From: Bordetella parapertussis
GTDB lineage: Bacteria > Pseudomonadota > Gammaproteobacteria > Burkholderiales > Burkholderiaceae_A
Length of the DNA: 64,000 bases
Assembly (NCBI GenBank): GCA_945862985.1
Contig: CAMAZF010000003.1
Coordinates: forward strand, 39,985 to 103,984
Direction of reading: 5' to 3'
Below are positions 9,380 to 17,727 of this stretch, one piece after another. The notes below the pieces were generated by a model. The model made no database searches and was not told the DNA's origin. It worked only from the letters and a program-made list of their open reading frames with translations. The position numbers and the translations under genes are program-made. Positions within the stretch are counted from its first letter, which is position 1, and the number at the start of each line of letters is the position of its first letter.

Positions 9380-10333
9380 ATGAAAAGAACATGGAAGCAA
9401 TCGGCCCTCAGTACGGCCATCGCCGCCGGCCTTGTGCTCGGCATGGGAGCTGCTCAAGCGGCTGAGATCAAGCTGATGACCGGCCCACAAGGCGGCGCCT
9501 GGTACCCCTTGGGCGGCGCCATTCAGAACCTCATCCAGTCCAAGATTGCTGGTACGAAGGTGCAGGTGCTCCCGGGCGCTGGTATCTCTAACGTCAAAGG
9601 CGTCGAGGCGAGCAAGGCCGACCTTGGCTTCGGCAACGCCGTCTCCACGGTGGACGGCGTCAAAGGGACGGCCCCATTCGACGCACCCACCAAGAACGTC
9701 TGCCACATTGGCACGCTGTACTTCCAGTACTTCCAAATGATTGCGTTGGCCGACGCAGGGATTAACACTCCAGGCGATGCCAAGGGCAAATCCCTGAGCA
9801 CCCAACAAAAGGGCAACACCGGCGAGCAGATGACGCGTGCAGTGCTCGAGGTCTATGGCCAAAACTACGAGGCCCTGAAGAAAATCAGCCACGGGTCTTA
9901 CAACGACTCTGTTTCCCAGTTGAAGGACGGCCAAGCCCAGATCTTCACGCTCATCAGCACCATTCCTGCAGCATCCGTGATGGACCTGGCCAGTGCCCGA
10001 GGCATCAAGGTGCTTGAGGTGCCCGACGACAAGCTCAAAGCCCTTCAGAAGATCAACGGTGGCTATGACAAGCGACTGGTTCCTGCTGGCACCTACCCCG
10101 GCCAGACCAAGGACGTACAGACCATTGGCACCTGGACTCACCTCATCGCGCGTTGCGACCTCGATGAAAAGCTGGTCTACGACATCACCAAGACGCTTGC
10201 TGAGAACACCGACAATCTGGGTGCCATCGTGAAGGCGGTGAAAGGCATGACCCCCAAGGACATGTCAACCGACGTGGGCGTGCCTTATCACAAAGGTGCA
10301 CTGAAGTACTACAAAGAAGCCAAGGTTCTGTAA
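9380..10333 (+). CDS. TAXI-family TRAP transporter substrate-binding protein
   Basis: Periplasmic binding protein of 317 residues. A Sec signal peptide (KRTWKQS, hydrophobic core, cleavage after AQAA) is followed by GPQGGAWYPLGGAI, the N-terminal signature of TAXI receptors. An AAGGAG ribosome-binding site at 9364-9369 fixes the start at 9380 rather than an earlier frame extension. It delivers ligand to the fused permease encoded 28 bp downstream. TAXI ligands are generally carboxylates, which fits the acid-processing enzymes around it. Confidence 0.9.
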   Translation: MKRTWKQSALSTAIAAGLVLGMGAAQAAEIKLMTGPQGGAWYPLGGAIQNLIQSKIAGTKVQVLPGAGISNVKGVEASKADLGFGNAVSTVDGVKGTAPFDAPTKNVCHIGTLYFQYFQMIALADAGINTPGDAKGKSLSTQQKGNTGEQMTRAVLEVYGQNYEALKKISHGSYNDSVSQLKDGQAQIFTLISTIPAASVMDLASARGIKVLEVPDDKLKALQKINGGYDKRLVPAGTYPGQTKDVQTIGTWTHLIARCDLDEKLVYDITKTLAENTDNLGAIVKAVKGMTPKDMSTDVGVPYHKGALKYYKEAKVL

Positions 10334-10361
10334 CCCGCAAAACTGAACTGGGACACTGCAC

Positions 10362-12203
10362 ATGATCGCTTCCATCATTCGCATCCTGGCCGTGGGCATG
10401 TCCCTCTATCACCTCGGGGTGGCGTTTCTTGGCCCCCCCGAGGCCTTCTTCTTTAGAGGCACGCACCTCCTCATTGCGATGGTGCTGACCTTCCTGATTT
10501 TTCCTGGATTTCGCAAAGGCTCACGAACGACCCCAGGCCTTCTAGACCTCGGATTGCTGGTGCTCTCTTGCGTCACGATTGGCTACCTGTGGGTGAACCA
10601 CAGCTACCTATACGACCGCTTTGTGTTTGTAGATGACCTGCGTCCATCAGATCTCGTTCTGGGGACCATCTTCATTCTGCTGGTTTTGGAGGCAACACGT
10701 CGCAGCATCGGACTGGCCATGCCTCTGACAGCCTTGTGCTTTGTGGTCTATGCACTGCTCTTTACCAATGTGCGCCCTGAGTCCTTGATTGAGGTGAACT
10801 ACCTCACGACCGAGGGCATCTTTGGCATCCCATTGAGCGTCTCCGCCACTTACGTCATTCTGTTCATTCTGTTCGGTGCGTTTGTGGAACGCAGCGGCAC
10901 TGGAAAACTGTTCATGGACTCCTCCATGAGTGTCGCGGGCCACACAGCCGGTGGCCCGGCCAAAGTGGCGGTGATTACCAGCGGACTATTCGGAACCATT
11001 TCTGGCAGTGCCGTCGCCAACGTGATGACCACGGGAACCTTCACCATCCCCATGATGAGCCGGCTTGGCTATCGGCCTGCATTCGCTGGGGCGGTTGAGG
11101 CGGTCGCGTCTACAGGGGGCCAGATCATGCCCCCCATCATGGGCGCCGCCGCGTTTGTGATGGCAGAGTTCTTGGGTGCGAGCTATCTCGAGGTGGCCAC
11201 TTACGCGCTCATCCCTGCGGTGCTCTATTACCTCGCGGTCTTCTTCGCCGTGCATTTCGAGGCTAAACGTCTTGGCCTCATGGGTGTTCCCAAAGAGGAA
11301 TTGCCCAAGTTCATGGACGTCATTAAGGAGCGAGGCCATCTCTTTATTCCGCTCATCATCATCGTGACGGTGCTGATGATGGGCTACAGCGCCCCCATGG
11401 CCGCCCTCGCCGGCATCATGAGCGTGGTTCCGATCGGCCTGCTGCGCGCCACGACTCGCAAAGACATCTCCGTCTCCATGATCATCGGCAGTCTTGAAGA
11501 TGGCGCAAAGGGCACCCTCGCCATTGCCATGGCCTGCGCATGTGCGGGGATTGTGATCGGGGTCATCGCGCAGACAGGTCTGGGCCTTGATTTCACGACC
11601 CTTGTTCTGAACGCGGCCCAGAGCAATGTCTATTACGCCCTGGTGCTCACCATGCTGGCAGGCATCATTCTTGGAATGGGACTTCCCACCACACCGGCCT
11701 ACATCATTCAAGTGGCTCTGTTGGTTCCTGCGCTTGTGAAGCTCGGCATCGTGGAAGAGGCAGCCCACCTCTTCGTTTTCTACTTCGCCATTCTGTCAGC
11801 CATCACCCCACCGGTTGCCATGGCTGTGTATGCAGCGGTTGGGATCTCTAAGTCCTCTCTCTGGGAGACAGGCTGGGCTGCGGTCAAGCTCGGTGCGACG
11901 GGCTACATCGTTCCTTTTATGTTCGCCTTCTCGCCGGCCCTGCTCATGATTGGCCCCTGGGATACCGTCACGGTCGCGGTGATCACGGCCCTGATTGGGG
12001 TGATCTGCCTGGCTTCCTCACTTCACGGATTCCTCTTGGCCAATCTCAGCTGGGCCGAGCGCATCATGCTCTTCGCTGCGGCCATACTGCTGATCAAGCC
12101 GGGTCCCACCACCGATGCACTCGGCGGCGTCCTGGTCTTGCTGACCTTTGTCTCCCAAGTGCGCAAGTTTCCCAAGCGGATGAAGATTCGCGCGCCTTAC
12201 TAA
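10362..12203 (+). CDS. fused TRAP transporter permease (DctQ-DctM fusion, TAXI type)
   Basis: Inner-membrane protein of 613 residues. Four N-terminal helices correspond to the small DctQ-like subunit, followed by the large DctM-like domain with the SGSAVANVMTTGTFTIP and MGLPTTPAYI segments of the two transport repeats. Such 4TM/12TM fusions accompany TAXI receptors and use a sodium or proton gradient for import. It directly follows the receptor gene, and no separate dctQ is present nearby. Substrate unknown. Confidence 0.9.
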   Translation: MIASIIRILAVGMSLYHLGVAFLGPPEAFFFRGTHLLIAMVLTFLIFPGFRKGSRTTPGLLDLGLLVLSCVTIGYLWVNHSYLYDRFVFVDDLRPSDLVLGTIFILLVLEATRRSIGLAMPLTALCFVVYALLFTNVRPESLIEVNYLTTEGIFGIPLSVSATYVILFILFGAFVERSGTGKLFMDSSMSVAGHTAGGPAKVAVITSGLFGTISGSAVANVMTTGTFTIPMMSRLGYRPAFAGAVEAVASTGGQIMPPIMGAAAFVMAEFLGASYLEVATYALIPAVLYYLAVFFAVHFEAKRLGLMGVPKEELPKFMDVIKERGHLFIPLIIIVTVLMMGYSAPMAALAGIMSVVPIGLLRATTRKDISVSMIIGSLEDGAKGTLAIAMACACAGIVIGVIAQTGLGLDFTTLVLNAAQSNVYYALVLTMLAGIILGMGLPTTPAYIIQVALLVPALVKLGIVEEAAHLFVFYFAILSAITPPVAMAVYAAVGISKSSLWETGWAAVKLGATGYIVPFMFAFSPALLMIGPWDTVTVAVITALIGVICLASSLHGFLLANLSWAERIMLFAAAILLIKPGPTTDALGGVLVLLTFVSQVRKFPKRMKIRAPY

Positions 12204-12229
12204 TCGACTCCCCCCTTTGAAGGAAAACG

Positions 12230-13078
12230 ATGAAGGTTTTAGTTCTCGGCTCAGGCGTGATGGGCAAGGGCATTGCCAAATCCTTTGTACAAGGTGGCGT
12301 CAGCTGCTCCATTCTCTCGCGTAACCCAGCAAACGTTCAGGCTCCCGATGGCGTCGACGTGCTCTCGGACCTTCCAAAAGAGCGGCCAGACCTGATCATT
12401 GAGAGCGTGCCCGAAGAGGCTCCGCTCAAACAGTCGTGGTATGCGCGTGTTGAAGAGGCTTACCCTCAGGGGGTGCCTCTGGCCAGCAACACCTCTGCGT
12501 TAGATCTGGAGACGCTGAGCCAGTCCCTCCAGAGGCCTGAGTGGTTCCTCGGAGTTCACTACTTCATGCCTGCCGATGTCACACCGATTGTTGAGGTGGC
12601 CTCTGTCAGTGCCACTCGGCCGGAAGCCGTCAAGTCGGCGGTAGACGCGCTGACCGCTGCAGGAAAAAAGCCGATCGTGCTTAAGAAGGCCGTCACGGGC
12701 CTACTCATCAATCGACTCCAACACGCGATCCTCCATGAGGCTTACCAAATGATGGATGAGGGTGTGGTCAGCGCAGAGGATGTAGACCTGATTGCTCGAG
12801 AAATGTTGGGTCCGCGCATGTGTATCACTGGCCTGATTGAGCAAAAAGATCTCAGCGGACTCGACGTACACGCACTCGCACAACGCACCCTGGTTCCTCG
12901 CCTGGGGCTGTCGCGCGAGCCTGCCCGTTGCCTGCAAGACTTGTTTGAGGCCGGCCATTTGGGGGTGAAGACCGGAAAGGGCTTTTATGACTGGTCTGTT
13001 CGTGACGGACAGGCCCGTAAAAAGGAGGGCGCCGAGAAGCTCTCTCGCCTGCTGACCTACCTCGAACAGAACGCATAG
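12230..13078 (+). CDS. 3-hydroxyacyl-CoA dehydrogenase-like NAD-binding enzyme
   Basis: Enzyme of 282 residues with the Rossmann motif GSGVMGKG at 7-14, SNTSA at 86-90, an active-site His110 (GVHYFMP) and Glu122, and a single C-terminal 3HCDH domain ending in KTGKGFYDW. The short single-domain form and weak match to fatty-acid enzymes put it near carnitine or gulonate dehydrogenases, which act on free hydroxy acids. An AAGGA ribosome-binding site precedes the ATG. It sits between the importer and the enolase and probably oxidises a 3-hydroxy acid or its CoA ester. Confidence 0.8.
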   Translation: MKVLVLGSGVMGKGIAKSFVQGGVSCSILSRNPANVQAPDGVDVLSDLPKERPDLIIESVPEEAPLKQSWYARVEEAYPQGVPLASNTSALDLETLSQSLQRPEWFLGVHYFMPADVTPIVEVASVSATRPEAVKSAVDALTAAGKKPIVLKKAVTGLLINRLQHAILHEAYQMMDEGVVSAEDVDLIAREMLGPRMCITGLIEQKDLSGLDVHALAQRTLVPRLGLSREPARCLQDLFEAGHLGVKTGKGFYDWSVRDGQARKKEGAEKLSRLLTYLEQNA

Positions 13079-13084
13079 CTCCAC

Positions 13085-14218
13085 ATGCCCATCATTGATC
13101 GTATTGAAGTTGCCTCGGTGGAGGTCCCACTGGATCGTGTGACCTCCTTCTCCACTCGAACCGTCCATGCCCGCCACTATGGGCTTGTGAAGGTGACCAG
13201 CCGAGAGGGCATAGAGGGAATTGGATTCTGCTATGTGGGGAGCCGCGCGGGTATCTTGGTCAAGACGGCCGTGGAGCATCTGCTGGGGCCTCTGCTCATG
13301 GGCGAGGAGAGTCACCGAACAGAGGGGCTTTGGCAGAAGATGTACCAAGAGGCCGTCCTTCAAGGTCGAGCAGGGTCGGTCATGCGCGCGCTCTCTATCC
13401 TCGACACTGCCCTCTGGGATCTGAATGCTCGTTCTGTGGGGCTGCCCCTGCACCAATACCTAGGGAGCGTCGTGGACACCGAGGTACCGGCCTATGCCAG
13501 CGGAGGCTACTACCTCGATGGCAAAGGACCTGAGCAATTGGGGGAAGAGCTCGCGGGCTATGTTGCGCAGGGATTTAAGGCGGTCAAGATGAAGACCGGT
13601 CGGCTGAGCCCCGCTGATGAGGAGCTTCGCATTCGGGCGGCGCGCGAGGCCATTGGGCCCGATGTCTTGCTCATGCTGGATGCCAACAACGCATGGTCAG
13701 ACCTGCCCACTGCGCTCGATTACATGCGCCGGTTTGAGCCCTATGACCCCTACTGGATTGAGGAGCCTTTCTCACCCGACGCAATCGACCTACACGCCCG
13801 TTTGGCCGAGCGCACGACCATCACCGTGGCGACTGGCGAGATTGAGACCGGCCGTTGGCGCTTTAGAGAGTTGATTGACAGTGGTGGCGCAGAGATCCTG
13901 CAGTCCGATGCAGCCGTCTGCGGCGGAATATCAGAGTGGAGAAAGATTGCGGCGTACGCTGATTGCAAAGGAATCACCGTCAGCCCGCATTGGTTTCATG
14001 ACCTGCACACTCCCTTGGTGGCTGCCACTCCGAATGCGCGTTTCGTCGAGTTCTTCCTGGACGATCAGGTCCTGAATTTCCGGCGATTGGTCGGTGAACA
14101 GCTTGAGTTCAAACGGGGCATGGTTCAGCTTCGCCAGGCGCCAGGCTTGGGCTTTGACTTTGATGTGTCTGCCGTGACCCGCTACGCTGGTACGAACGCC
14201 TGGACGACGATCCGTTAG
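13085..14218 (+). CDS. enolase superfamily enzyme, mandelate racemase group
   Basis: Enzyme of 377 residues with the capping N-terminal domain and a barrel. The KxK pair (Lys168, Lys170), metal ligands Asp199, Glu226 and Glu252, and a C-terminal histidine base (His302 or His305 in PHWFHDLH) define the mandelate racemase subgroup, which abstracts the proton next to a carboxylate to racemise or dehydrate hydroxy or sugar acids. It starts 6 bp after the preceding gene, without a clear ribosome-binding site, and closes the rightward operon. Dehydration of an aldonate-type acid to a 2-oxo acid is the usual activity; the exact substrate is not readable. Confidence 0.85.
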   Translation: MPIIDRIEVASVEVPLDRVTSFSTRTVHARHYGLVKVTSREGIEGIGFCYVGSRAGILVKTAVEHLLGPLLMGEESHRTEGLWQKMYQEAVLQGRAGSVMRALSILDTALWDLNARSVGLPLHQYLGSVVDTEVPAYASGGYYLDGKGPEQLGEELAGYVAQGFKAVKMKTGRLSPADEELRIRAAREAIGPDVLLMLDANNAWSDLPTALDYMRRFEPYDPYWIEEPFSPDAIDLHARLAERTTITVATGEIETGRWRFRELIDSGGAEILQSDAAVCGGISEWRKIAAYADCKGITVSPHWFHDLHTPLVAATPNARFVEFFLDDQVLNFRRLVGEQLEFKRGMVQLRQAPGLGFDFDVSAVTRYAGTNAWTTIR

Positions 14219-14224
14219 TCGAGA

Positions 14225-14914
14225 TCATTTCGGAACACTCACCTGCTGCATCCGTCGCTGAATGACTTGGGCCTTCTGAGCAATCCAAGGCGCGTCACGG
14301 CGTCGGTCTGCTCGCTTGGGTGCTGGCAGAATCGACGCAAGCCAGGCTGCCTGCTCCTCCGTCAGTGACGCTGCGTTCACCCCATAGTAGTGCCGAGCTG
14401 CTGCCTCGATGCCGAAGATGCCTACCCCCCATTCCGCCACATTCAGATAAATCTCCAGAATGCGGCGCTTTTCAAGGGTCAGTTCCATCAGACCAGTGAT
14501 GCCCAGCTCTGCGCCCTTTCTGAGGTAGCTTCGATCAGCTGAGAGATACAGGTTCTTCGCCAGCTGCATGGTGATGGTGGAGCCCCCTCGCTTAATCTTG
14601 CCTTTGGCCGCGTTGGTCTTGATGGCCTGCTCAATGGCGTTCCAATCCACACCATCGTGCTGAGTAAAGGCGGAATCCTCAGCTGCAATGACGGCCCGCT
14701 TGGCCGCCAAACTGATGCGTGAATAAGGGACCCACAGCTGGGTAACCGCCTTCGGCGGCTTCACCTGAGACAGGCGCTCGCGCTCCGCGTCCATGAAGGC
14801 CGTGCTGCTCGGATTGCGCCAATTCAGACTCGCGACCAATAGGGTCATCACTAGGAGCAGACCCAGAAAGGCCATGAAGCCCCATTTGAGAAGCCTCCAG
14901 AACAGAGATCGCAT
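14225..14914 (-). CDS. mtgA: monofunctional biosynthetic peptidoglycan transglycosylase
   Basis: Membrane-anchored glycosyltransferase (GT51) of 229 residues that polymerises lipid II into glycan strands. There is one N-terminal transmembrane helix (about 8-29), the catalytic Glu79 lies in EDSAFTQHDGVD, and the KRGGSTITMQLAKNLY motif follows. No transpeptidase domain is present, which separates it from class A PBPs. The ATG at 14914 leaves a short spacer to the divergent methyltransferase; a start at 14947 is possible but would overlap that gene. Confidence 0.93.
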   Translation of the reverse strand: MRSLFWRLLKWGFMAFLGLLLVMTLLVASLNWRNPSSTAFMDAERERLSQVKPPKAVTQLWVPYSRISLAAKRAVIAAEDSAFTQHDGVDWNAIEQAIKTNAAKGKIKRGGSTITMQLAKNLYLSADRSYLRKGAELGITGLMELTLEKRRILEIYLNVAEWGVGIFGIEAAARHYYGVNAASLTEEQAAWLASILPAPKRADRRRDAPWIAQKAQVIQRRMQQVSVPK

Positions 14915-14945
14915 GCCGCGCAGTTTAGCGTGCCAGAATAGAGAC

Positions 14946-15572
14946 ATGGGCTTCTCACATCCCAAAGACACTTGGAACGCACGGTTCGATCGAGACGACT
15001 ATCTCTTCGGTCGAGATCCGAACGCCTTTCTTCAGCGAGAATCGCATCGCCTTCAGCCTGGCCATACACTCTGCGTGGCAGACGGTGAAGGCAGAAACAG
15101 CGTTTATCTCGCCGAGCGGGGTCATCAGGTCGAGGCATTTGACCTGGCAGACCTCGGCGTTCAGAAGGCTCAGCGGCTTGCCCAAGACCATGGGGTGGTG
15201 GTGACTTACCAGACCTGCGGCTGGGAAGACTATCCGTGGCCTTTGGCCTCGTTCGACAACGTGGTCGCAATCTTCATCCAGTTTGCGGATCCGTCCTCAC
15301 GACAGAGGTTGTTTGGCCACATGGTGCAATGCCTCAAACCCGGCGGGCGTTTGATCCTTCAGGGCTACACCCCAAAGCAGCTGGAGTACAAGACCGGAGG
15401 GCCTCCCACGCTCGATCATCTCTACACTCGCGCGCTCATTGAGCAGGCATTTCCCTCTCTTCAGACCGAGCTGCTCATCGAGTATGAGGATGAGATCCAT
15501 GAAGGAACGGGGCATCATGGCCGCTCTGCCCTGCTGGGCTATGTGGGCGTGAAGGCAGGTGGCCTCACATGA
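14946..15572 (+). CDS. class I SAM-dependent methyltransferase
   Basis: Cytosolic protein of 208 residues. A glycine-rich SAM motif (VADGEGRNSVYLAERGH, about 39-55) is followed by an acidic residue at the end of strand 2 (EAFDLAD), and a later FIQFADPS segment replaces the usual motif IV. It resembles the TehB/thiopurine-like small-molecule methyltransferase group. It is divergent from mtgA and overlaps the next small gene by ATGA. Acceptor unknown. Confidence 0.78.
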   Translation: MGFSHPKDTWNARFDRDDYLFGRDPNAFLQRESHRLQPGHTLCVADGEGRNSVYLAERGHQVEAFDLADLGVQKAQRLAQDHGVVVTYQTCGWEDYPWPLASFDNVVAIFIQFADPSSRQRLFGHMVQCLKPGGRLILQGYTPKQLEYKTGGPPTLDHLYTRALIEQAFPSLQTELLIEYEDEIHEGTGHHGRSALLGYVGVKAGGLT

Positions 15573-15919
15573 TCTTCAAGACGTTTGAGGGGGAGTCTCT
15601 CACCGAGTATCTGGACTTCGAGTCGATTGAGACCACCGACCACGGGACGCTCACTGTGGAGGAGATTCAAGACTTCTCCGAGGACCACGTGACTGGCTCA
15701 GGTAGGCACTTTCGCTCTCTTCGAATCACGGCCGAATACAGCATCGCCCAACATGGAAGGCGCGTCTTGGAGAAGGTCGCCTGTACCGAGAATATGGGCG
15801 GGGGAGAGGTGGCCATGGTCGACCGGGCTCACGGCGCTTGGACGCGGATTGAGCATGAGTCCAATCATGAGGAAAAGCTCAAGGCTCTCCAGCACGCCAA
15901 GAAGCTGGGCTATTGGTAG
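15569..15919 (+). CDS. conserved hypothetical protein
   Basis: Acidic, soluble-looking protein of 116 residues without a signal peptide or membrane segment. I do not recognise a family. Its ATG overlaps the stop of the methyltransferase (ATGA), so the two are co-translated and may act together. Codon use matches the neighbours. The tRNA promoter begins shortly after its stop. Confidence 0.6.
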   Translation: MIFKTFEGESLTEYLDFESIETTDHGTLTVEEIQDFSEDHVTGSGRHFRSLRITAEYSIAQHGRRVLEKVACTENMGGGEVAMVDRAHGAWTRIEHESNHEEKLKALQHAKKLGYW

Positions 15920-15933
15920 CCTTCAAGGCCTTT

Positions 15934-15961
15934 TTGCACAGTTCGGATCGTGGGCTATAAT
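15934..15961 (+). promoter_or_regulatory. sigma-70 promoter of tRNA-Asn
   Basis: TTGCAC at 15934-15939 and a consensus TATAAT at 15956-15961 are separated by 16 bp, which puts transcription start a few bases before the tRNA 5' end at 15973. It is the clearest promoter in the window. Confidence 0.75.
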
Positions 15962-15972
15962 CTCGCCTTCTT

Positions 15973-16048
15973 TCCTCGATAGCTCAGTCGGTAGAGCGCC
16001 GGACTGTTAATCCGTAGGTCCCTGGTTCGAGCCCAGGTCGAGGAGCCA
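15973..16048 (+). tRNA. tRNA-Asn (GTT)
   Basis: A 76-nt cloverleaf. The acceptor arm TCCTCGA pairs with TCGAGGA, the D arm reads AGCTCAGTCGGTAGAGC, the anticodon GTT is at 16006-16008, the T loop is GGTTCGAGCC, discriminator G, and the 3' CCA is encoded at 16046-16048. It closely resembles other bacterial tRNA-Asn genes. It has its own promoter and terminator and is monocistronic. No integrase or attachment-site duplication is seen next to it. Confidence 0.96.
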
Positions 16049-16059
16049 CATTCCAAAAG

Positions 16060-16085
16060 AGCCCAGCAGCGATGTTGGGCTTTTT
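16060..16085 (+). terminator. intrinsic terminator after tRNA-Asn
   Basis: AGCCCAGCA (16060-16068) pairs with TGTTGGGCT (16073-16081) with one mismatch, and a T tract follows from 16081. It lies 12 bp after the tRNA 3' end. Confidence 0.75.
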
Positions 16086-16109
16086 CTTTGCTGCGTGCGA
16101 CTTACTCGG

Positions 16110-16667
16110 TCACGATGCGCAATACTCATAAATGTCAGTGAGACTGCCGTCCTCATTCGCGCGACCTCCAGTTCGGGTCATGCCAGCCTTTTTCAGCACG
16201 GCCTGCGATGCGAGGTTCTCTGGTGCGACCGTTGCAATCACCCGTTTGAGGCTGAGCACTTGAGCGGCATAGCTCAGTAGCCCACTTAAGGCCTCAGTGG
16301 CAAAACCCAGCCCCCAATGTGGACGTGCAAAGGCGTATTTGACTTCGACCTGCTCTTGCCCAGCCGGGTGAACGAGGCCAATGAATCCAATCACGCCAGG
16401 AGCCGATAGACACTCAACCGCGAACATCCCATAGCCCCGAGTCTCGTAATTCCGTTGCGTCACGGAGAGCCATGCGCGGCAATCTGGTTCGCCAAGAGGC
16501 CTACCGTCGCCCACCCATCTCATCGCATCGGTATCGCCATACACCCGAATCAGGCTATCCACGTCCGAATCGCACCAACGCCGAACGACCAATCTTCTCG
16601 TCTCAAAGACGACCCTCCGAGACTCATCTGGGCCTACTGAATGTTGAGTGGACATGGGCCGGGTCAT
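16110..16667 (-). CDS. GNAT acetyltransferase, RimJ/RimL type
   Basis: N-acetyltransferase of 185 residues. The RLVVRRW start of the domain is near residue 25, the acetyl-CoA loop region is HWGLGFATEAL (about 116-126), and the VAPENLASQAVLKKAGM ending is typical of the RimJ/RimL group that acetylates N-termini or small amines. The start overlaps the regulator stop as TGATG, so it is translated from the same messenger. Acceptor unknown. Confidence 0.8.
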   Translation of the reverse strand: MTRPMSTQHSVGPDESRRVVFETRRLVVRRWCDSDVDSLIRVYGDTDAMRWVGDGRPLGEPDCRAWLSVTQRNYETRGYGMFAVECLSAPGVIGFIGLVHPAGQEQVEVKYAFARPHWGLGFATEALSGLLSYAAQVLSLKRVIATVAPENLASQAVLKKAGMTRTGGRANEDGSLTDIYEYCAS

Positions 16668-16975
16668 CAGTCAGATGCCCTCGGAAGCCACAGGGCCAGG
16701 CGATCAAGATAGGATCGAAACGCGCCCTTCCCTCGTTCGCTCAGAGCGTAGTAGGTCACCGGCTTTCGCTCGCGAAACTGCTTGCTGACATCGATGTAGC
16801 CAGCAGTCTCAAGCTTGTGGAGATGAGTCCCGAGGTTGCCGTCTGTCGCATTTACAACACGCTTGAGTGCCGTGAACTCCATTCGCTCAACCCCGGCGAG
16901 GGCTGCCATGATGGCTAGCCTGAGCCTCGAATGAATGAGGTCATCGATCTCCGTGTGGTCATAGCTCGCAGTCAC
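16667..16975 (-). CDS. winged-helix transcriptional regulator
   Basis: DNA-binding protein of 102 residues with a single winged helix: LRLAIMAAL, ATDGNLGTHLHKLETAGYI recognition region and the wing RKPVTYYALSERGK. It matches the small MarR/ArsR-like group that often sits beside a membrane-protein gene and autoregulates. It overlaps the membrane protein gene by ATGA upstream and the acetyltransferase by TGATG downstream. A palindrome over the operon promoter (17597-17615) is its likely target. Confidence 0.83.
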   Translation of the reverse strand: MTASYDHTEIDDLIHSRLRLAIMAALAGVERMEFTALKRVVNATDGNLGTHLHKLETAGYIDVSKQFRERKPVTYYALSERGKGAFRSYLDRLALWLPRASD

Positions 16976-17577
16976 GCCGATTGGGTCTCCGAGGCCAGTA
17001 AGCGTCGACGCTCAAATGTAAGCAATATCCCCGGAACGACCTGCAGAAGGAGAATGAGAACCGCATAAGCAAGCATGATGATCGGGCCTGTCATCAAGAA
17101 CAAGGGAATGGACGCTAGCCACCATAGAACCCCGACATTTCTGAGCCACCCAATTCCCGCCAGTGTGCCGTGAAGGAAGAACGCCATGCCAGACAGAGTG
17201 GCATATACCCCGGCCAGGGAGCGCCCAGGGAGCGCGCCGATGGCAAGTCCAGCTAGGGCTATCGTCAAGCCGCACACGCCAAATGCTATCCAAACTCGCC
17301 CAATCAAATAGCCATCCCGACTCTCTGCGCCCTCCACCCTTCTATCTCGCGCTGAGGCCCAGAAGGTATACGCATAGCCAATCACCACGACGAGCAGCCA
17401 GACCAAAGTTGAGTTGAGGCGATTGATGAGGTCTCGCTCGATCAGGATCCAGATGGCCACTTGCGCAATTGCCACGAGCAATCCCCAGACCACAAAGTAA
17501 TGGCCACCCAGCACCGTGACACGGCGACTGCTTTCCATCAGTTGGCGAATGAATGCGAGATCATCTGAGGTCGACAT
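16972..17577 (-). CDS. integral membrane protein of unknown function
   Basis: Protein of 201 residues with about five to six transmembrane helices after a short cytosolic N-terminus (first helix near 24-45). I recognise no transport or enzyme motif. An AGGAG ribosome-binding site precedes the ATG at 17577. It is first in a three-gene operon with the winged-helix regulator, a pairing in which the regulator commonly controls the membrane protein. Confidence 0.7.
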   Translation of the reverse strand: MSTSDDLAFIRQLMESSRRVTVLGGHYFVVWGLLVAIAQVAIWILIERDLINRLNSTLVWLLVVVIGYAYTFWASARDRRVEGAESRDGYLIGRVWIAFGVCGLTIALAGLAIGALPGRSLAGVYATLSGMAFFLHGTLAGIGWLRNVGVLWWLASIPLFLMTGPIIMLAYAVLILLLQVVPGILLTFERRRLLASETQSA

Positions 17578-17596
17578 ATTTTGGGCTCCTGGTGTT

Positions 17597-17639
17597 TACT
17601 CTTAATTTAAGAGTACTCTGAAATTAAGAAATATGTCAA
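17597..17639 (-). promoter_or_regulatory. promoter with overlapping palindromic operator
   Basis: On the minus strand TTGACA (17639-17634) and TACTCT (17615-17610) are spaced by 18 bp. The perfect dyad TACTCTTAA-T-TTAAGAGTA (17597-17615) covers the -10 element and the start region, so a bound protein would block RNA polymerase. A partly similar half site (CTGAAATTAAGA) lies just upstream. Binding by the operon's own winged-helix regulator is inferred. Confidence 0.55.
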
Positions 17640-17727
17640 TCGCCCCACCTGCCTGTCCTGCCCCGGGATGTCCCAAGCGGAGCGCTATGATCTGACCACT
17701 TGAGTCGCTCCCCAGTCGAGAGGTGCC

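Noticed and set aside
9329..10141. A 270-codon minus-strand open frame opposite the TAXI receptor
   Set aside because: The plus-strand gene has a signal peptide, ribosome-binding site and family motif; the antisense frame has none of these.
10986..11768. A minus-strand frame of 260 codons opposite the fused TRAP permease
   Set aside because: The unusual His/Asp/Gly-rich composition is what a membrane-protein gene gives when read antisense.
15973..16110. tRNA-Asn considered as an integration site for a mobile element
   Set aside because: No integrase, no repeated tRNA 3' end and no change of gene content next to it.
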